Below, piece by piece: positions 10,657-20,415 of a DNA stretch of 42,218 nt. A program made the position numbers and the translations under genes. Numbering within the stretch: the first letter of the stretch is position 1; each line of letters starts with the position of its first letter. Source of the stretch: Deltaproteobacteria bacterium (GTDB lineage: Bacteria > SAR324 > NAC60-12); contig NYUB01000015.1 in NCBI GenBank assembly GCA_002683785.1, positions 11,107-53,324 of the forward strand. Direction: 5' to 3'. The notes under the pieces were generated by a model, which was given only the letters and a program-made list of their open reading frames with translations, ran no database searches and was not told the origin of the DNA.

Positions 10657-11670
10657 ATGATTGAACTGCTGAAAAAATTGATGAATCGGGAAGACCTGAC
10701 CTTTCAGGAAGCCTATGATCTCATCCAGTGGGTGATGAGTGAGGATGCTATCGCAGTGCAGGCCTCGGCCCTTCTCGTGCTCCTTCAAGCCAAGGGCATC
10801 ACCGATGAAGAAATGGCTGGAGCTGCGGATGCCATGCGAGGCAGAGTGTCAAAAATCCGTGCCCCTGATGATGTCATTGATACCTGCAGTACCGGTGGGA
10901 ACGGAATCAGCACCTTCAACATTTCCACCTGTGCCGCAATCATTGCCGCAGCTGCAGGAGCCAAGGTTGCCAAACACGGAAACCGCAGCAACACCCGTAA
11001 GAGTGGCAGTGCCGAAGCACTCCAGGCCCTTGGGGTAAACATCGATCTGAGTGTAGAAGAAGTTGAACACTGTCTGGAAGAAATCGACCTTTGCTTCTGC
11101 TATGCCGTCAACCATCATCCCGCGATGCGATATGCGGGACCGATCCGGAGGGAACTCGGAGTACCAACGGTATTCAACCTGCTGGGGCCGCTGACGAATC
11201 CTGCAGGTGCAAAAAACCAATTGATTGGTGTTCCGACTCCGAACCTGACAGGGAAAATGACTGAAGTATTGAGAAGACTAAAGAGCCGCAGGATCCTTGC
11301 TGTCCATGGAGAAGACGGACTTTGTGAACTGACAGTCACCGCTCCCACACTGGTTTCGGAATTGCGTGACGGGACGATACGCCAATACACGATGACAGCA
11401 GAAGAAATGGGCCTGCGCCCCGGGAAACTGGATGACATCCGAACCGAATCTGCTGAAGAAAGTGCACAGATGATTTTGCGCATCCTTTCCGGAGAAGATC
11501 AGGGCACCCCGAGAGACATGGCCCTCATCAACACTTCAGGAGCCCTGGTGGTCGCAGGATTGGCGGATGACCTGAAACAAGGGGTGAGTCTTGCGGCAGA
11601 AGCTGTTGATTCAGGCGGTGCTGCCGAAAAACTAAAACTACTCATTGAATTTTCCCAGCAACCTTCCTGA
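10657..11670 (+). CDS. trpD: Anthranilate phosphoribosyltransferase
   Basis: DTCSTGGNGISTFNISTC, KHGNRSNTRKSGSAEALQALG, HHPAMRYAGPIRRELGVPTVFNLLGPLTNPA; ORF track starts at 10603 (GTG), family-like start MIELLKKLM at 10657. Confidence 0.88.
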   Translation: MIELLKKLMNREDLTFQEAYDLIQWVMSEDAIAVQASALLVLLQAKGITDEEMAGAADAMRGRVSKIRAPDDVIDTCSTGGNGISTFNISTCAAIIAAAAGAKVAKHGNRSNTRKSGSAEALQALGVNIDLSVEEVEHCLEEIDLCFCYAVNHHPAMRYAGPIRRELGVPTVFNLLGPLTNPAGAKNQLIGVPTPNLTGKMTEVLRRLKSRRILAVHGEDGLCELTVTAPTLVSELRDGTIRQYTMTAEEMGLRPGKLDDIRTESAEESAQMILRILSGEDQGTPRDMALINTSGALVVAGLADDLKQGVSLAAEAVDSGGAAEKLKLLIEFSQQPS

Positions 11671-11681
11671 AAAATTCCTTT

Positions 11682-12449
11682 CTAACTGATTTCCTTCCTC
11701 AGCAACTCAGGATCATCACTGATAATCCCTGTGATTCCCCATTCTGAAAGCTCCTTCATCCGGATCGGGTCATTCACTGTGTAGCACAAGACCGGAATCC
11801 CAGATTCTTTCAGCCCCTGCAACAGGAACTGATCAATGTGTCTTTGATCTTGATGGATGGAAAAAGCATCATGATCCTGATGAAGTTTTTGAAGTTCGGC
11901 AAGCGTAGCAGGGCGATCCAGTAGTGGCGCCACCGGCAACGAATGCTTTTGTTCTCTTACCCGCTTCAGGCTGAGGTGATGAAAACTTGAAACCAGAACC
12001 GTTTCCTGAAGCCCGTGTTCATGAACCATTTCACAAAGGAGGGATTCAACACCATCGGATCTTGTTTCGCTTTCTGCCGCTTGTGATTTGATTTCCAGAT
12101 TTAACAGCACCTGATCCGAAACCATTTCCAGCATCTGATCCAAACTCAATAAGGTTTTTCCCATAAATTGTTTTGAAAACCAGCTTCCACAATCCAATTT
12201 CGAAAGTTCATCAAAATGCCAGTTGCAGACTTTGCCCCTGCCAGAGGTGGTCCGCTCCAAACTTCCATCATGGATTACTACAGGAACACGATCGCGGCTG
12301 AGTTGAACATCACATTCCAGCATCTGCGCCCCTTTTTCTATGGCGGAGCGAAAAGAGGAAATCGTGTTTTCCGGGAAATAACGACTGTCCCCCCGATGGG
12401 CTACCACCCAAGGTTTGGGACAAGCTAGTGTTTCATGGAGTGATTTCAA
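11682..12449 (-). CDS. Glycerophosphodiester phosphodiesterase
   Basis: VVAHRGDSRYFPENTISSFRSAIEKGAQMLECDVQLSRDRVPVVIHDGSLERTTSGRG; NLEIKS. Confidence 0.92.
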   Translation of the reverse strand: MKSLHETLACPKPWVVAHRGDSRYFPENTISSFRSAIEKGAQMLECDVQLSRDRVPVVIHDGSLERTTSGRGKVCNWHFDELSKLDCGSWFSKQFMGKTLLSLDQMLEMVSDQVLLNLEIKSQAAESETRSDGVESLLCEMVHEHGLQETVLVSSFHHLSLKRVREQKHSLPVAPLLDRPATLAELQKLHQDHDAFSIHQDQRHIDQFLLQGLKESGIPVLCYTVNDPIRMKELSEWGITGIISDDPELLRKEIS

Positions 12450-12494
12450 TTGAGCCTTATCTCATTATGCTTTGGAAACTGAAGTCTGCCTGGT

Positions 12495-12523
12495 TTGACA
12501 GGATTGGAACTTTATTCTAAAAT
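12495..12523 (+). promoter_or_regulatory. Sigma70-type promoter upstream of the nfuA-like gene
   Basis: TTGACA (12495-12500), 17-nt spacer, TAAAAT (12518-12523), ~65 nt upstream of the ATG at 12590. Confidence 0.65.
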
Positions 12524-12589
12524 TTTATCTGAAATTAAGATTCATTCTACAAGTTTCGACAAATCTTTTCCGGAAAAAGGATCCAGTCC

Positions 12590-13501
12590 ATGTTCAAATT
12601 CACCGACCTTTCTGACAATGACGAATTCAAGGCGGAAGATTACCGTCTGAACCCAAAGGATTTTTATGAAAAAAGACGCACCTCACGCAGGCCTTATGTT
12701 TTTGATTTGAGAAGTGCGAACGATTACGAAGAATCCCATCTGCCAGGTTCCCACAATCTGCCGATCGAACATTTCGAAAATTCGATCTATCAGATGCCAT
12801 TTTCTGGAGACATTCTGCTTTATGGAGGAGAAAACGGTGAAGTATTTACCGCAGCCGAAATTCTCTATGACAATGGATTCGATACCTTCCATTTTGTCGA
12901 TTCCTACAACTCCCTCTTCAACCAGATCGATGATTCTTACCTGACCATCAAGGAGGATGCCCAAAAAAGAATCCAGGAGCAATTAAACGCCAATCCGGAT
13001 TTATGGGGACTTGAAATGACCGTTGAAGTCAAATCTCCCCTCAAAGGAATTTACAGTTTGAACTTCATCCCTGCACCCGAAAAGGGGGAAGGTCATATCC
13101 ACCTTGAAAAAGAAAGTCTTCGGATTCGTATCACCAGCCAATGCATCCCCTACCTGGAAGGTACGGAACTGATCATCAATGAAGAAGGTGAACTTGAGGC
13201 ACGCAATCCTCAAATGTCGATCACTAAACTGCATGGCAGCATCGAAGAACAGGTGGAACAACTATTGGTCGATCAAGTCAACCCGATGGTCGCCGCACAT
13301 GGTGGAGTAGTCAGTGTTCATGCTATTGAAAAAGCCGATGTCTACCTCGCGTTTGGAGGAGGCTGTCAGGGCTGTGGGCAAATTGATGTGACACTCAAAC
13401 AGGGGATCGAGGTGATGCTCAAGGAAAACATCCCCGAAATCACCAACGTCTACGACGCAACCGACCATTCTGGTGGTACAAATCCCTATTTCCAGAGTTA
13501 A
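12590..13501 (+). CDS. Degenerate rhodanese domain fused to NfuA-like Fe-S carrier (A-type-like + NifU C-terminal domains)
   Basis: Rhodanese hallmarks VFDLRSANDYEESHLPGSHNLP but no active-site Cys; RITSQCIPYLEGTELIINEEGELEARNP resembles the NfuA A-type-like domain; NPMVAAHGGVVSVHAIEKADVYLAFGGGCQGCGQIDVTLKQGIE is the NifU CxxC domain. Confidence 0.8.
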   Translation: MFKFTDLSDNDEFKAEDYRLNPKDFYEKRRTSRRPYVFDLRSANDYEESHLPGSHNLPIEHFENSIYQMPFSGDILLYGGENGEVFTAAEILYDNGFDTFHFVDSYNSLFNQIDDSYLTIKEDAQKRIQEQLNANPDLWGLEMTVEVKSPLKGIYSLNFIPAPEKGEGHIHLEKESLRIRITSQCIPYLEGTELIINEEGELEARNPQMSITKLHGSIEEQVEQLLVDQVNPMVAAHGGVVSVHAIEKADVYLAFGGGCQGCGQIDVTLKQGIEVMLKENIPEITNVYDATDHSGGTNPYFQS

Positions 13502-13508
13502 AAATCTC

Positions 13509-13528
13509 CCCTCTTTGAAATAAGAGGG
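13509..13528. terminator. Possible terminator hairpin after the nfuA-like gene
   Basis: CCCTCTT-TGAAAT-AAGAGGG, perfect 7-bp stem starting 8 nt after the stop; no strong T-tract on the + strand. Confidence 0.4.
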
Positions 13529-13676
13529 CAGACTCTCACAAGCTAGATCTTTTTAAGAAAATCCTCCTTGCTGACTGAATTACACTACATTCTGTCAGAT
13601 CCTCTTTCTCAAAATCTATTTTTAGCCCTGAACCGATGACCACTCATATCGATCATCGTTCAATAATTAATCTTCC

Positions 13677-14096
13677 ATGATGATTCAAACAGATTCATCC
13701 CAGAAAACACTCTCTGAAGAAGGTGATTTTTCAGAACAAGAATTTCAGGGAGTTGTGGCTGAAGGTTTGAAGAGGATGAGTGAACCTGAATTTCAGGCTG
13801 AAAGCTGGAACTGGATTCGAGAGCTGGATGAGGATGGAATTTTCATCTTCAGCTACCTCCTATTGGATTACCGCAACCAGACTTTAACTCTCAAGAAATT
13901 TGAGGAAACCGTCTACACTCTTAGTATGCTGATGCACAAAATGTTGCCTCCAGCTTCCAAAAGTGGACTCTCAAAAATTGAAGAATTTCAGGTAATCTTC
14001 ACCCTTTATGAAAAACTGAAGAATAGAGAAATGTCTTGGGAAGCCTGCGAAGCTTTTGTCTCTTCACTGATCTCAGATTTTCAGGGAAGCAACTGA
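13677..14096 (+). CDS. Hypothetical protein
   Basis: 139-aa ORF with no competing longer ORF; acidic, helical; no family recognised. Confidence 0.5.
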   Translation: MMIQTDSSQKTLSEEGDFSEQEFQGVVAEGLKRMSEPEFQAESWNWIRELDEDGIFIFSYLLLDYRNQTLTLKKFEETVYTLSMLMHKMLPPASKSGLSKIEEFQVIFTLYEKLKNREMSWEACEAFVSSLISDFQGSN

Positions 14097-14109
14097 ATCA
14101 AACAAAGAA

Positions 14110-15144
14110 TCATTCAGAAAGGTTTTCAGATCCTTCTTGGATCAGATTTAGGTTTTCTGAAACTTCCCGGGATATGACATCGTTGAGATGGAGTTCAGCA
14201 CATTGCCTGGCATGCCGAATCGCATTGCGGATGGTGTGAGGTTTCGAATTTCCGTGACAGATGATCACCACACCATTAATACCAAGTAAGGGAGCACCTC
14301 CGACTTCCGAATAATCAGCCCGGTCCTTCAGTGACATGAAAGGTCCTCGCATCGCAAGATATCCCAGCCGGGCCATCCAAGAAGCCTGCACCTCCTGTTT
14401 CAGGACGCTTCTTACAAAATCAAAAGTCCCTTCTGCCACCTTGAGTGCAATGTTGCCTACAAAACCGTCACAGACGACGATGTCTACCTGGTCCTGGAAC
14501 ATCGCTTTCCCTTCGATGTTTCCAACAAAATTGAGGGTGCTGCGTTCAAGTAATTTGAATGCATCCTGAACGATCTGGTTTCCTTTTCCCTCTTCCTCTC
14601 CGTTATTGAGCAAGGCGACACGTGGATTTTCCAGATTCAGCACCGTTCTCGCATACGCATCTCCCATCAAACCAAACTGGAAAAGGTACGAAGGCTTGCA
14701 ATCGATATTCGCGCCAATGTCCAGCAGTACGAATGGATTGTTGCGATTGGTCGAAGGCATCAGAGTTGCGATGGCGGGTCTTTCAATGTCTGAAATTAGT
14801 TTCAGTACAAATTTGGCCGTAGCCATACTCGCACCGGTGTTTCCTGCACTGACAACGGCATCTACCTTCCCTTCCTGGAGCAGGTTGACTGCTACCCGGA
14901 TCGAGGAATCTTTTTTTTGACGAAGTGAAAGAGCCGGAGATTCGTCCATTCCAACCGTCTCGCTGGAATGAATAACTTCGATTAGCTTTTGAGGATAGGA
15001 GTGTTGGGCAAGCTCGGAAACCACCTGATCACGGTCACCTACCAACAGGATTTCCTGATTGAAATCAGTCGCTGCTTTAACAGCAGCTTCCACAGGTGAA
15101 TGAACGGGTACATCCCCGCCCATGACATCTAAAGCTATCACCAT
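14110..15144 (-). CDS. plsX: Phosphate acyltransferase PlsX
   Basis: MVIALDVMGGDVPVHSPVEAAV, DAVVSAGNTGASMA, VLLDIGANIDCKP, LLGINGVVIICHGNS; sits with rpmF and yceD. Confidence 0.95.
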   Translation of the reverse strand: MVIALDVMGGDVPVHSPVEAAVKAATDFNQEILLVGDRDQVVSELAQHSYPQKLIEVIHSSETVGMDESPALSLRQKKDSSIRVAVNLLQEGKVDAVVSAGNTGASMATAKFVLKLISDIERPAIATLMPSTNRNNPFVLLDIGANIDCKPSYLFQFGLMGDAYARTVLNLENPRVALLNNGEEEGKGNQIVQDAFKLLERSTLNFVGNIEGKAMFQDQVDIVVCDGFVGNIALKVAEGTFDFVRSVLKQEVQASWMARLGYLAMRGPFMSLKDRADYSEVGGAPLLGINGVVIICHGNSKPHTIRNAIRHARQCAELHLNDVISREVSENLNLIQEGSENLSE

Positions 15145-15181
15145 GCAGACCTCCAGGCATTAGGAGGAAAAGCAGTGGGGA

Positions 15182-15364
15182 TCAATAATCTTCAGATTCA
15201 ACAATCTGAACGCCCTTGTAATACCCGCACTCCGAACAAACCCGGTGAGGACGGATCAATGCACCGCAATTGGAGCAAGTAGAGAGAGCAGGTGCTGCAA
15301 GTTTAATATGCCCCCGCCGATGGTCCCGCTTACTCCGGGATGTTTTGTATTTTGGTACTGCCAT
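15182..15364 (-). CDS. rpmF: 50S ribosomal protein L32
   Basis: 60 aa; MAVPKYKTSRSKRDHRRGHIKL, CSNCGALIRPHRVCSECGYYKG. Confidence 0.95.
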   Translation of the reverse strand: MAVPKYKTSRSKRDHRRGHIKLAAPALSTCSNCGALIRPHRVCSECGYYKGVQIVESEDY

Positions 15365-15370
15365 TTTATT

Positions 15371-15952
15371 TCATTTCTGGAAATTATCGATTTGGCTCCC
15401 ATTGCCTTTCAACACGGCAAAGGGGTGATCGTCTGTTTCCTTTGTGCAGAGACAATTCTGCAGATTCAAGTTCACTCCACAACCTGGACACAAGCCCCGG
15501 CATTCCACGTCGCAAATATTTTTTGCCGGCATAGAAACAAGAACCTGTTCTTCGATCAACTCCGCAAGATTGAGTGTTGGCTGATCATAGACATCCCATT
15601 CCAACTCTTTCAACGTCAAAAGGGTTTCATCCTCTACCCTGGCGAGGTCCTGCTCCGGTTGAAGCCGGATGCAGAAGTTTTCATCGGATTGGAACTCCAG
15701 ATTGCCCAGACAACGGTCACAAGTTAATATCAGCTGACCTTTGAACTGTCCATCAATCAGGATCCTCTGAGCTTCGCGTTTCAGGGTAAATTCGTAATCG
15801 ACAACCCCTGGTGGTTCCTGCACCATTTCCAGCAAACGAGGACACTCGTCAACCTCTAAACGTCCCTGAAAGCTTTGGGGTTCATGGTCGGGAAGGTCGT
15901 CGATACAAATCTTTAATTCTTGACAACCTTGCTCATTCTCCAGATGTTGCAC
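15371..15952 (-). CDS. yceD: DUF177/YceD family protein
   Basis: LTCDRCLGNLEF, VECRGLCPGCGVNLNLQNCLC; upstream of rpmF-plsX; GTG start at 15952 with GGAGG 6 nt upstream preferred over 16081. Confidence 0.85.
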   Translation of the reverse strand: MQHLENEQGCQELKICIDDLPDHEPQSFQGRLEVDECPRLLEMVQEPPGVVDYEFTLKREAQRILIDGQFKGQLILTCDRCLGNLEFQSDENFCIRLQPEQDLARVEDETLLTLKELEWDVYDQPTLNLAELIEEQVLVSMPAKNICDVECRGLCPGCGVNLNLQNCLCTKETDDHPFAVLKGNGSQIDNFQK

Positions 15953-16247
15953 GGATTTCCTCCAGGGTTTTTGCACCCGGCAGCGGATCCGTTTTTTCGA
16001 TGATGACTGGGTACTCGTTGCACATCTCTTCATTGAGGTCTGTGTATTTTTCCCACTTATCAGGCACATCGACATCAGCATAAATCGCCTCTACCGGACA
16101 TTCCTCGACACAGGCATTGCAGTCGATACACGTTTCTGGATTGATATAAAGCATACTCGGCCCCTCATGAAAGGCCTCTACGGGGCAAACTTCCACACAG
16201 TCTGTGTATTTACATCCGTCACAATTTTCTGTCACTACATAAGTCAT
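15933..16247 (-). CDS. fdxA: 7Fe-type ferredoxin (3Fe-4S/4Fe-4S)
   Basis: MTYVVTENCDGCKYTDCVEVCPVEAFHEGPSMLYINPETCIDCNACVEECPVEAIYAD. Confidence 0.9.
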   Translation of the reverse strand: MTYVVTENCDGCKYTDCVEVCPVEAFHEGPSMLYINPETCIDCNACVEECPVEAIYADVDVPDKWEKYTDLNEEMCNEYPVIIEKTDPLPGAKTLEEIRATSGE

Positions 16248-16472
16248 GGTACCTCTCCAGAGATGGATTCTTTCTGAGTCTGGATTAATGGGTTAACCCA
16301 GTATTTTCGTAATTTTATCATTCAGGATCAAGTTCTTTAAAAAGATCCTGTCATCACAACAAGCATTTCAGGCCTTTTCAATCCGTCCATCCCAAAAAAT
16401 GATTCACAAATTTTACACCAAACTTACAGTTTCGGGAATATATTCTTTGAGGCTTTGAAGGATCGCATCACC

Positions 16473-17765
16473 TCATTCATAACGTAACGGATCGACCGGA
16501 TTCATCCTTGCTGCCTTGCTGGAAGGATAAAGGGTGACCAGCACACAGATGAGGAAAGAACAAAGCGTGGTCAACCCCACATCATACCAGTCGATCAATA
16601 CCGGGATCCGGTTGCCTCCAGGATAAACACCTGGGGGAATATCTATGATGTTAAAAGTTCCCAGAATCCAGCATAGTCCAAGCCCCAGGAAAACGCCGAA
16701 CAGGGTCCCAGCAAGCCCAATCACCACACCTTGATAGACGAAGATTCTTCGAACACTTCCATCGGTGGCTCCCAACGATTTTAGAATCGCGATTTCCCTC
16801 GATTTTTCTGCAACAAGCATGATCAACGAACTGATGATGTTAAATGCAGCAACAACGATGATCAGGGTCAGGATCAAGAACAGTCCGATTTTTTCAAGTT
16901 TCATCACCTGAAACAGGCTTTTGTTTTCATCCGCCCAGTTGCTGCTCATGAAACGTGAATCCAGTTGCTGAAGTTCAGCAGCCATTTGGGATGCTGCTTC
17001 GGGATCACGGATACTCACCCCGAGTCCAGACACTCTTTTACCCATACGGTAAATTTTTTGAACGAGGCGGTAGTCGGCAAAAGCCAGTACTTCATCGTAA
17101 CCGGAAATGCCTGATTCAAAGATACCAATCACTTCCAGTTTTTTGACCCGAGGAACATCGCCAATTGGGGTCATCCTCTGTTCAGAAGATATCAGTTTTA
17201 CGTCATCCCCAATTCCTACATCAAGTTGTTGAGCAAGGCTCGCCCCAATGATAATGCCATCTGGGATTTTTTCCGCTTTGGCCTTCAGATGTGAAAGACG
17301 TTCGAGGATTGAAGCAGATAAACGGCGTTGTTCGTTTTCATCCAGGGGACCCAGCGCATAAATAGATTCACGCAGATAAGAACTGATACGTGTTACCGAG
17401 GGTTCTTTCAGCGGATCGATGCCTCGTAACAATGCCCCTTTAGGCTTTTTCTTACCCGTCAATAAAGCCTGCTTGTATACATAAGGAGCTGCTGCCACCA
17501 CTTCAGGATGTTCCAGAACTTTATTCTTGAGAACATTGTAGGCCTCGATTCCCTCATCCCAGGAAAAAAGTGTGATGTGGGGCAGTGATCCTGTTACAGC
17601 ATCACGCAGGTTACTGCGGAAACCGTTCATAACCGAGGTAGAGACAATCAGGGCGATCACGCCGAGGGCTACACCTCCGATCGAGATCCAGGTGATCATC
17701 GAAACCGAACGATCACTACGGGGGGAAAGCAGGTAACGTTTTCCTACGAAAAGTTCGAAGCTCAT
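16473..17765 (-). CDS. LolC/LolE-family lipoprotein-releasing ABC transporter permease
   Basis: FELFVGKRYLLSPRSDRSVSMITWISIGGVALGVIALIVSTSVMNGF; FNIISSLIMLVAEKSREIAILKSLGATDGSVRRIFVYQGVVIGLAGT; PSSKAARMNPVDPLRYE. Confidence 0.9.
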   Translation of the reverse strand: MSFELFVGKRYLLSPRSDRSVSMITWISIGGVALGVIALIVSTSVMNGFRSNLRDAVTGSLPHITLFSWDEGIEAYNVLKNKVLEHPEVVAAAPYVYKQALLTGKKKPKGALLRGIDPLKEPSVTRISSYLRESIYALGPLDENEQRRLSASILERLSHLKAKAEKIPDGIIIGASLAQQLDVGIGDDVKLISSEQRMTPIGDVPRVKKLEVIGIFESGISGYDEVLAFADYRLVQKIYRMGKRVSGLGVSIRDPEAASQMAAELQQLDSRFMSSNWADENKSLFQVMKLEKIGLFLILTLIIVVAAFNIISSLIMLVAEKSREIAILKSLGATDGSVRRIFVYQGVVIGLAGTLFGVFLGLGLCWILGTFNIIDIPPGVYPGGNRIPVLIDWYDVGLTTLCSFLICVLVTLYPSSKAARMNPVDPLRYE

Positions 17766-17787
17766 GATTTAAAAAATATTTTCTTGA

Positions 17788-20415
17788 TCAAAGTCCGAGC
17801 TTCTGCTTCAACAGATCCGGGGCCATGTTTAAGGCCTCAGGCAGCAACTGTGGTGCCCTGATACCAGCCTGAGCCATGTGGGGTTTCCCGCCACCTTTGC
17901 CATCCGCCAGGGAAGCCACGGCGTTTACGAGTTCACCTGCTTTCAATCCTCGTTCGAGCATCTCGTCAGAAACAATGCAAATCAGGGAACTTTTACCGTC
18001 GATTTCCGTCGCCAGCCAGGCCACTCCGTTGCTGAACTGTTTTCTCAGGGAATCAGCCAAACTTCGGAATTCATCCATGGACTGAACATCCACCTTTTTC
18101 GCAAGGACTCGGACATCACCCAGGGTTTGCGCATCCTCCAAAAGAGTACCCGCATTTGCGCCGGCATTTTGTTTGCGCATTTCCTGAAGTTCCTTTTCCA
18201 GGGTCCGTTTTTCATCGAGCAATTTTTCAACCGTCTCGGAAATTTTTTCCACAGGCACATTAAGCTGTTGCCGAAGATTCTGAGCGACACGATTTTCCTG
18301 CTGGCTGATGGACTCCGCTTGAATTCCAGTTACTCCGACAAAACGCCGTATTCCCGAAGCAATTCCTTCTTCGGAAACCAAACGGAAATGCCCGATCTGT
18401 CCCGTTGTCGGAACATGGCAACCTCCGCAGAGTTCCTCAGAAAAATCTCCCATCTTAATGACCCTTACCACATCCCCATATTTCTCCCCGAACATGGCGA
18501 CAATTCCGGAATCAATCGCTTTTTGATACTCGGTCTGATAGATCTCGGTCTCAATGTTTTCACGGATTTTGTCATTCACCCGTGATTCGATCTGCTCCAT
18601 CTCCTCCTGGGTCGGTTTTTCAGGATGGGTAAAATCGAAACGCAGGTATTCTGGATGGACGATTGAACCTGCCTGAGTCACGTGTGTCCCCAGGATTTCG
18701 CGCATCGCAGCAAGCATCAGGTGGGTCGCGGAGTGATTGTTGGTTACCTGCAGGCGTTTGGAAGGATCAATCATGGCCTCCAGATATCCAGATTCGGGTG
18801 CGTCAGGCCCTTTACAGTAGTGGACAATTGAACCTCCCTGTTTCTGGACATCAGTCACCCGCCAGCTTCTTCCGTTCTGTCGCAACATTCCCAGATCTCC
18901 CACCTGGCCTCCAGATTCTGCATAAAAAGGTGTTTGATCCAAAATGATCTGCCATTCACCCTCGCCTGGACTGCTGTAACGCAGGACTTCCGCTTCGGCC
19001 TGGAATTTTGAATAGCCGACAAATTCGGATTCCCCCTCTTTGAATTCGGTCCAGTCATCGAGAGTTAATCTGAATTTACCTGCTTCACGGGCACGGGTCC
19101 TTTGTTCCTCCATTAAATTCTCAAAACCCATTTCATCCACATTCAATCTACGTTCGTCACACATCAATCGTGTCAAATCCACCGGAAACCCGTAGGTATC
19201 ATAGAGTTTGAAAGCGTCTTCTCCGGAAAGACCTCCGTTTTCTGAAGTTCTGGAAGAAGATGCCATTTGCTCAAAAATCTCCAGCCCACGATCCAGGGTC
19301 TGGCCGAAACTGGATTCTTCCGATTCAATCACTTTTTCAATATGTTTTTGCTGAGCTGACAATTCCGGAAAAGCATCTCCCATAACTTCTGATAGCGTCC
19401 CCACCAATTGGTGCATGAAAGGTTTTTCCATTCCCAGAACCCGTCCAAAACGAGTGGCTCTTCGAAGCATTCGCCGAAGAACATAACCCCGACCCTCATT
19501 GGAGGGAATGGCTCCATCTGCAATCGCGAAACTAAGGGAACGGAGATGGTCTGCAATCACCCTGTAGGCCACACCGATTTCTCCGGACTTGTCAGTCGTG
19601 CCTGTGACTTCCGAAATCCTTCCTAAAATCGGAACGAAGAGGTCGGTACTGTAATTCGAATCAACTTGTTGCAGAACCCGGCAGATGCGCTCCAACCCCA
19701 TTCCGGTATCTACATGCTGAGCAGGAAGCGGTTCTAAGTGCTTGTCAGGGAAGCGTTGGTACTGCATGAAAACCAGGTTCCAGAGTTCAACAAAACGCCA
19801 GCAACCTTCGACGTTGACCGCACATTCATGTTCCTGCGAAAGCGGACAGGTTCCTTCTCCAAGGTCGATGTGCAGTTCGGAACAAGGACCGCAGGGACCG
19901 ACTTCCCCCATTTCCCAAAAATTATCACTTTTGTCATAACGCAGAACCTGGTTTTTCTGGATATCAGTTTCTGACCTCCAGATTTTTTCTGCTTCCTCAT
20001 CCGGACCCACTCCGTCTCCGCCTTCAAAAACGGTCGCCCATAATTTATCCTTAGGGAGAGTCCAAACTTCAGTGCTCAATTCCCAGGCCCAGAGGATTGC
20101 CTGCTGTTTGAAATAATCCCCAAAAGACCAGTTGCCGAGCATCTCAAAAAAAGTGTGGTGGTAGTTGTCATGCCCTACATCCTCAAGATCGTTGTGTTTG
20201 CCGCTGGCACGGATACATTTTTGGGAATTGACGGCACGGTTATAGTCGCGGCTTCCAGTTCCAAGAAAAATATCCTTGAACTGAGCCATTCCTGAATTCG
20301 TGAAGAGCAGCGTAGGGTCGTCATGAGGAACCACTGGGGCACTGCGCACAAAGCTATGACCACGTTCGGTGAAGAAGGATATGAAATCTTCTCGAATCTG
20401 CTGGGATGTTTTCAC
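17788..20415 (-). CDS. alaS: Alanyl-tRNA synthetase
   Basis: 875 aa; FTNSGMAQFKDIFLG, CIRASGKHNDLEDVGHDNYHHTFFEMLGNWSFGDYFK, NNHSATHLMLAAMREILG, ELCGGCHVPTTGQIGHF. Confidence 0.97.
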   Translation of the reverse strand: MKTSQQIREDFISFFTERGHSFVRSAPVVPHDDPTLLFTNSGMAQFKDIFLGTGSRDYNRAVNSQKCIRASGKHNDLEDVGHDNYHHTFFEMLGNWSFGDYFKQQAILWAWELSTEVWTLPKDKLWATVFEGGDGVGPDEEAEKIWRSETDIQKNQVLRYDKSDNFWEMGEVGPCGPCSELHIDLGEGTCPLSQEHECAVNVEGCWRFVELWNLVFMQYQRFPDKHLEPLPAQHVDTGMGLERICRVLQQVDSNYSTDLFVPILGRISEVTGTTDKSGEIGVAYRVIADHLRSLSFAIADGAIPSNEGRGYVLRRMLRRATRFGRVLGMEKPFMHQLVGTLSEVMGDAFPELSAQQKHIEKVIESEESSFGQTLDRGLEIFEQMASSSRTSENGGLSGEDAFKLYDTYGFPVDLTRLMCDERRLNVDEMGFENLMEEQRTRAREAGKFRLTLDDWTEFKEGESEFVGYSKFQAEAEVLRYSSPGEGEWQIILDQTPFYAESGGQVGDLGMLRQNGRSWRVTDVQKQGGSIVHYCKGPDAPESGYLEAMIDPSKRLQVTNNHSATHLMLAAMREILGTHVTQAGSIVHPEYLRFDFTHPEKPTQEEMEQIESRVNDKIRENIETEIYQTEYQKAIDSGIVAMFGEKYGDVVRVIKMGDFSEELCGGCHVPTTGQIGHFRLVSEEGIASGIRRFVGVTGIQAESISQQENRVAQNLRQQLNVPVEKISETVEKLLDEKRTLEKELQEMRKQNAGANAGTLLEDAQTLGDVRVLAKKVDVQSMDEFRSLADSLRKQFSNGVAWLATEIDGKSSLICIVSDEMLERGLKAGELVNAVASLADGKGGGKPHMAQAGIRAPQLLPEALNMAPDLLKQKLGL

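Noticed and set aside
15953-16081. First 43 residues of the yceD ORF
   Set aside because: Out-of-frame overlap with the ferredoxin gene; GTG at 15952 with GGAGG fits better.
17878-18585. 235-aa + strand ORF
   Set aside because: Entirely antisense to alaS; no recognisable motifs.
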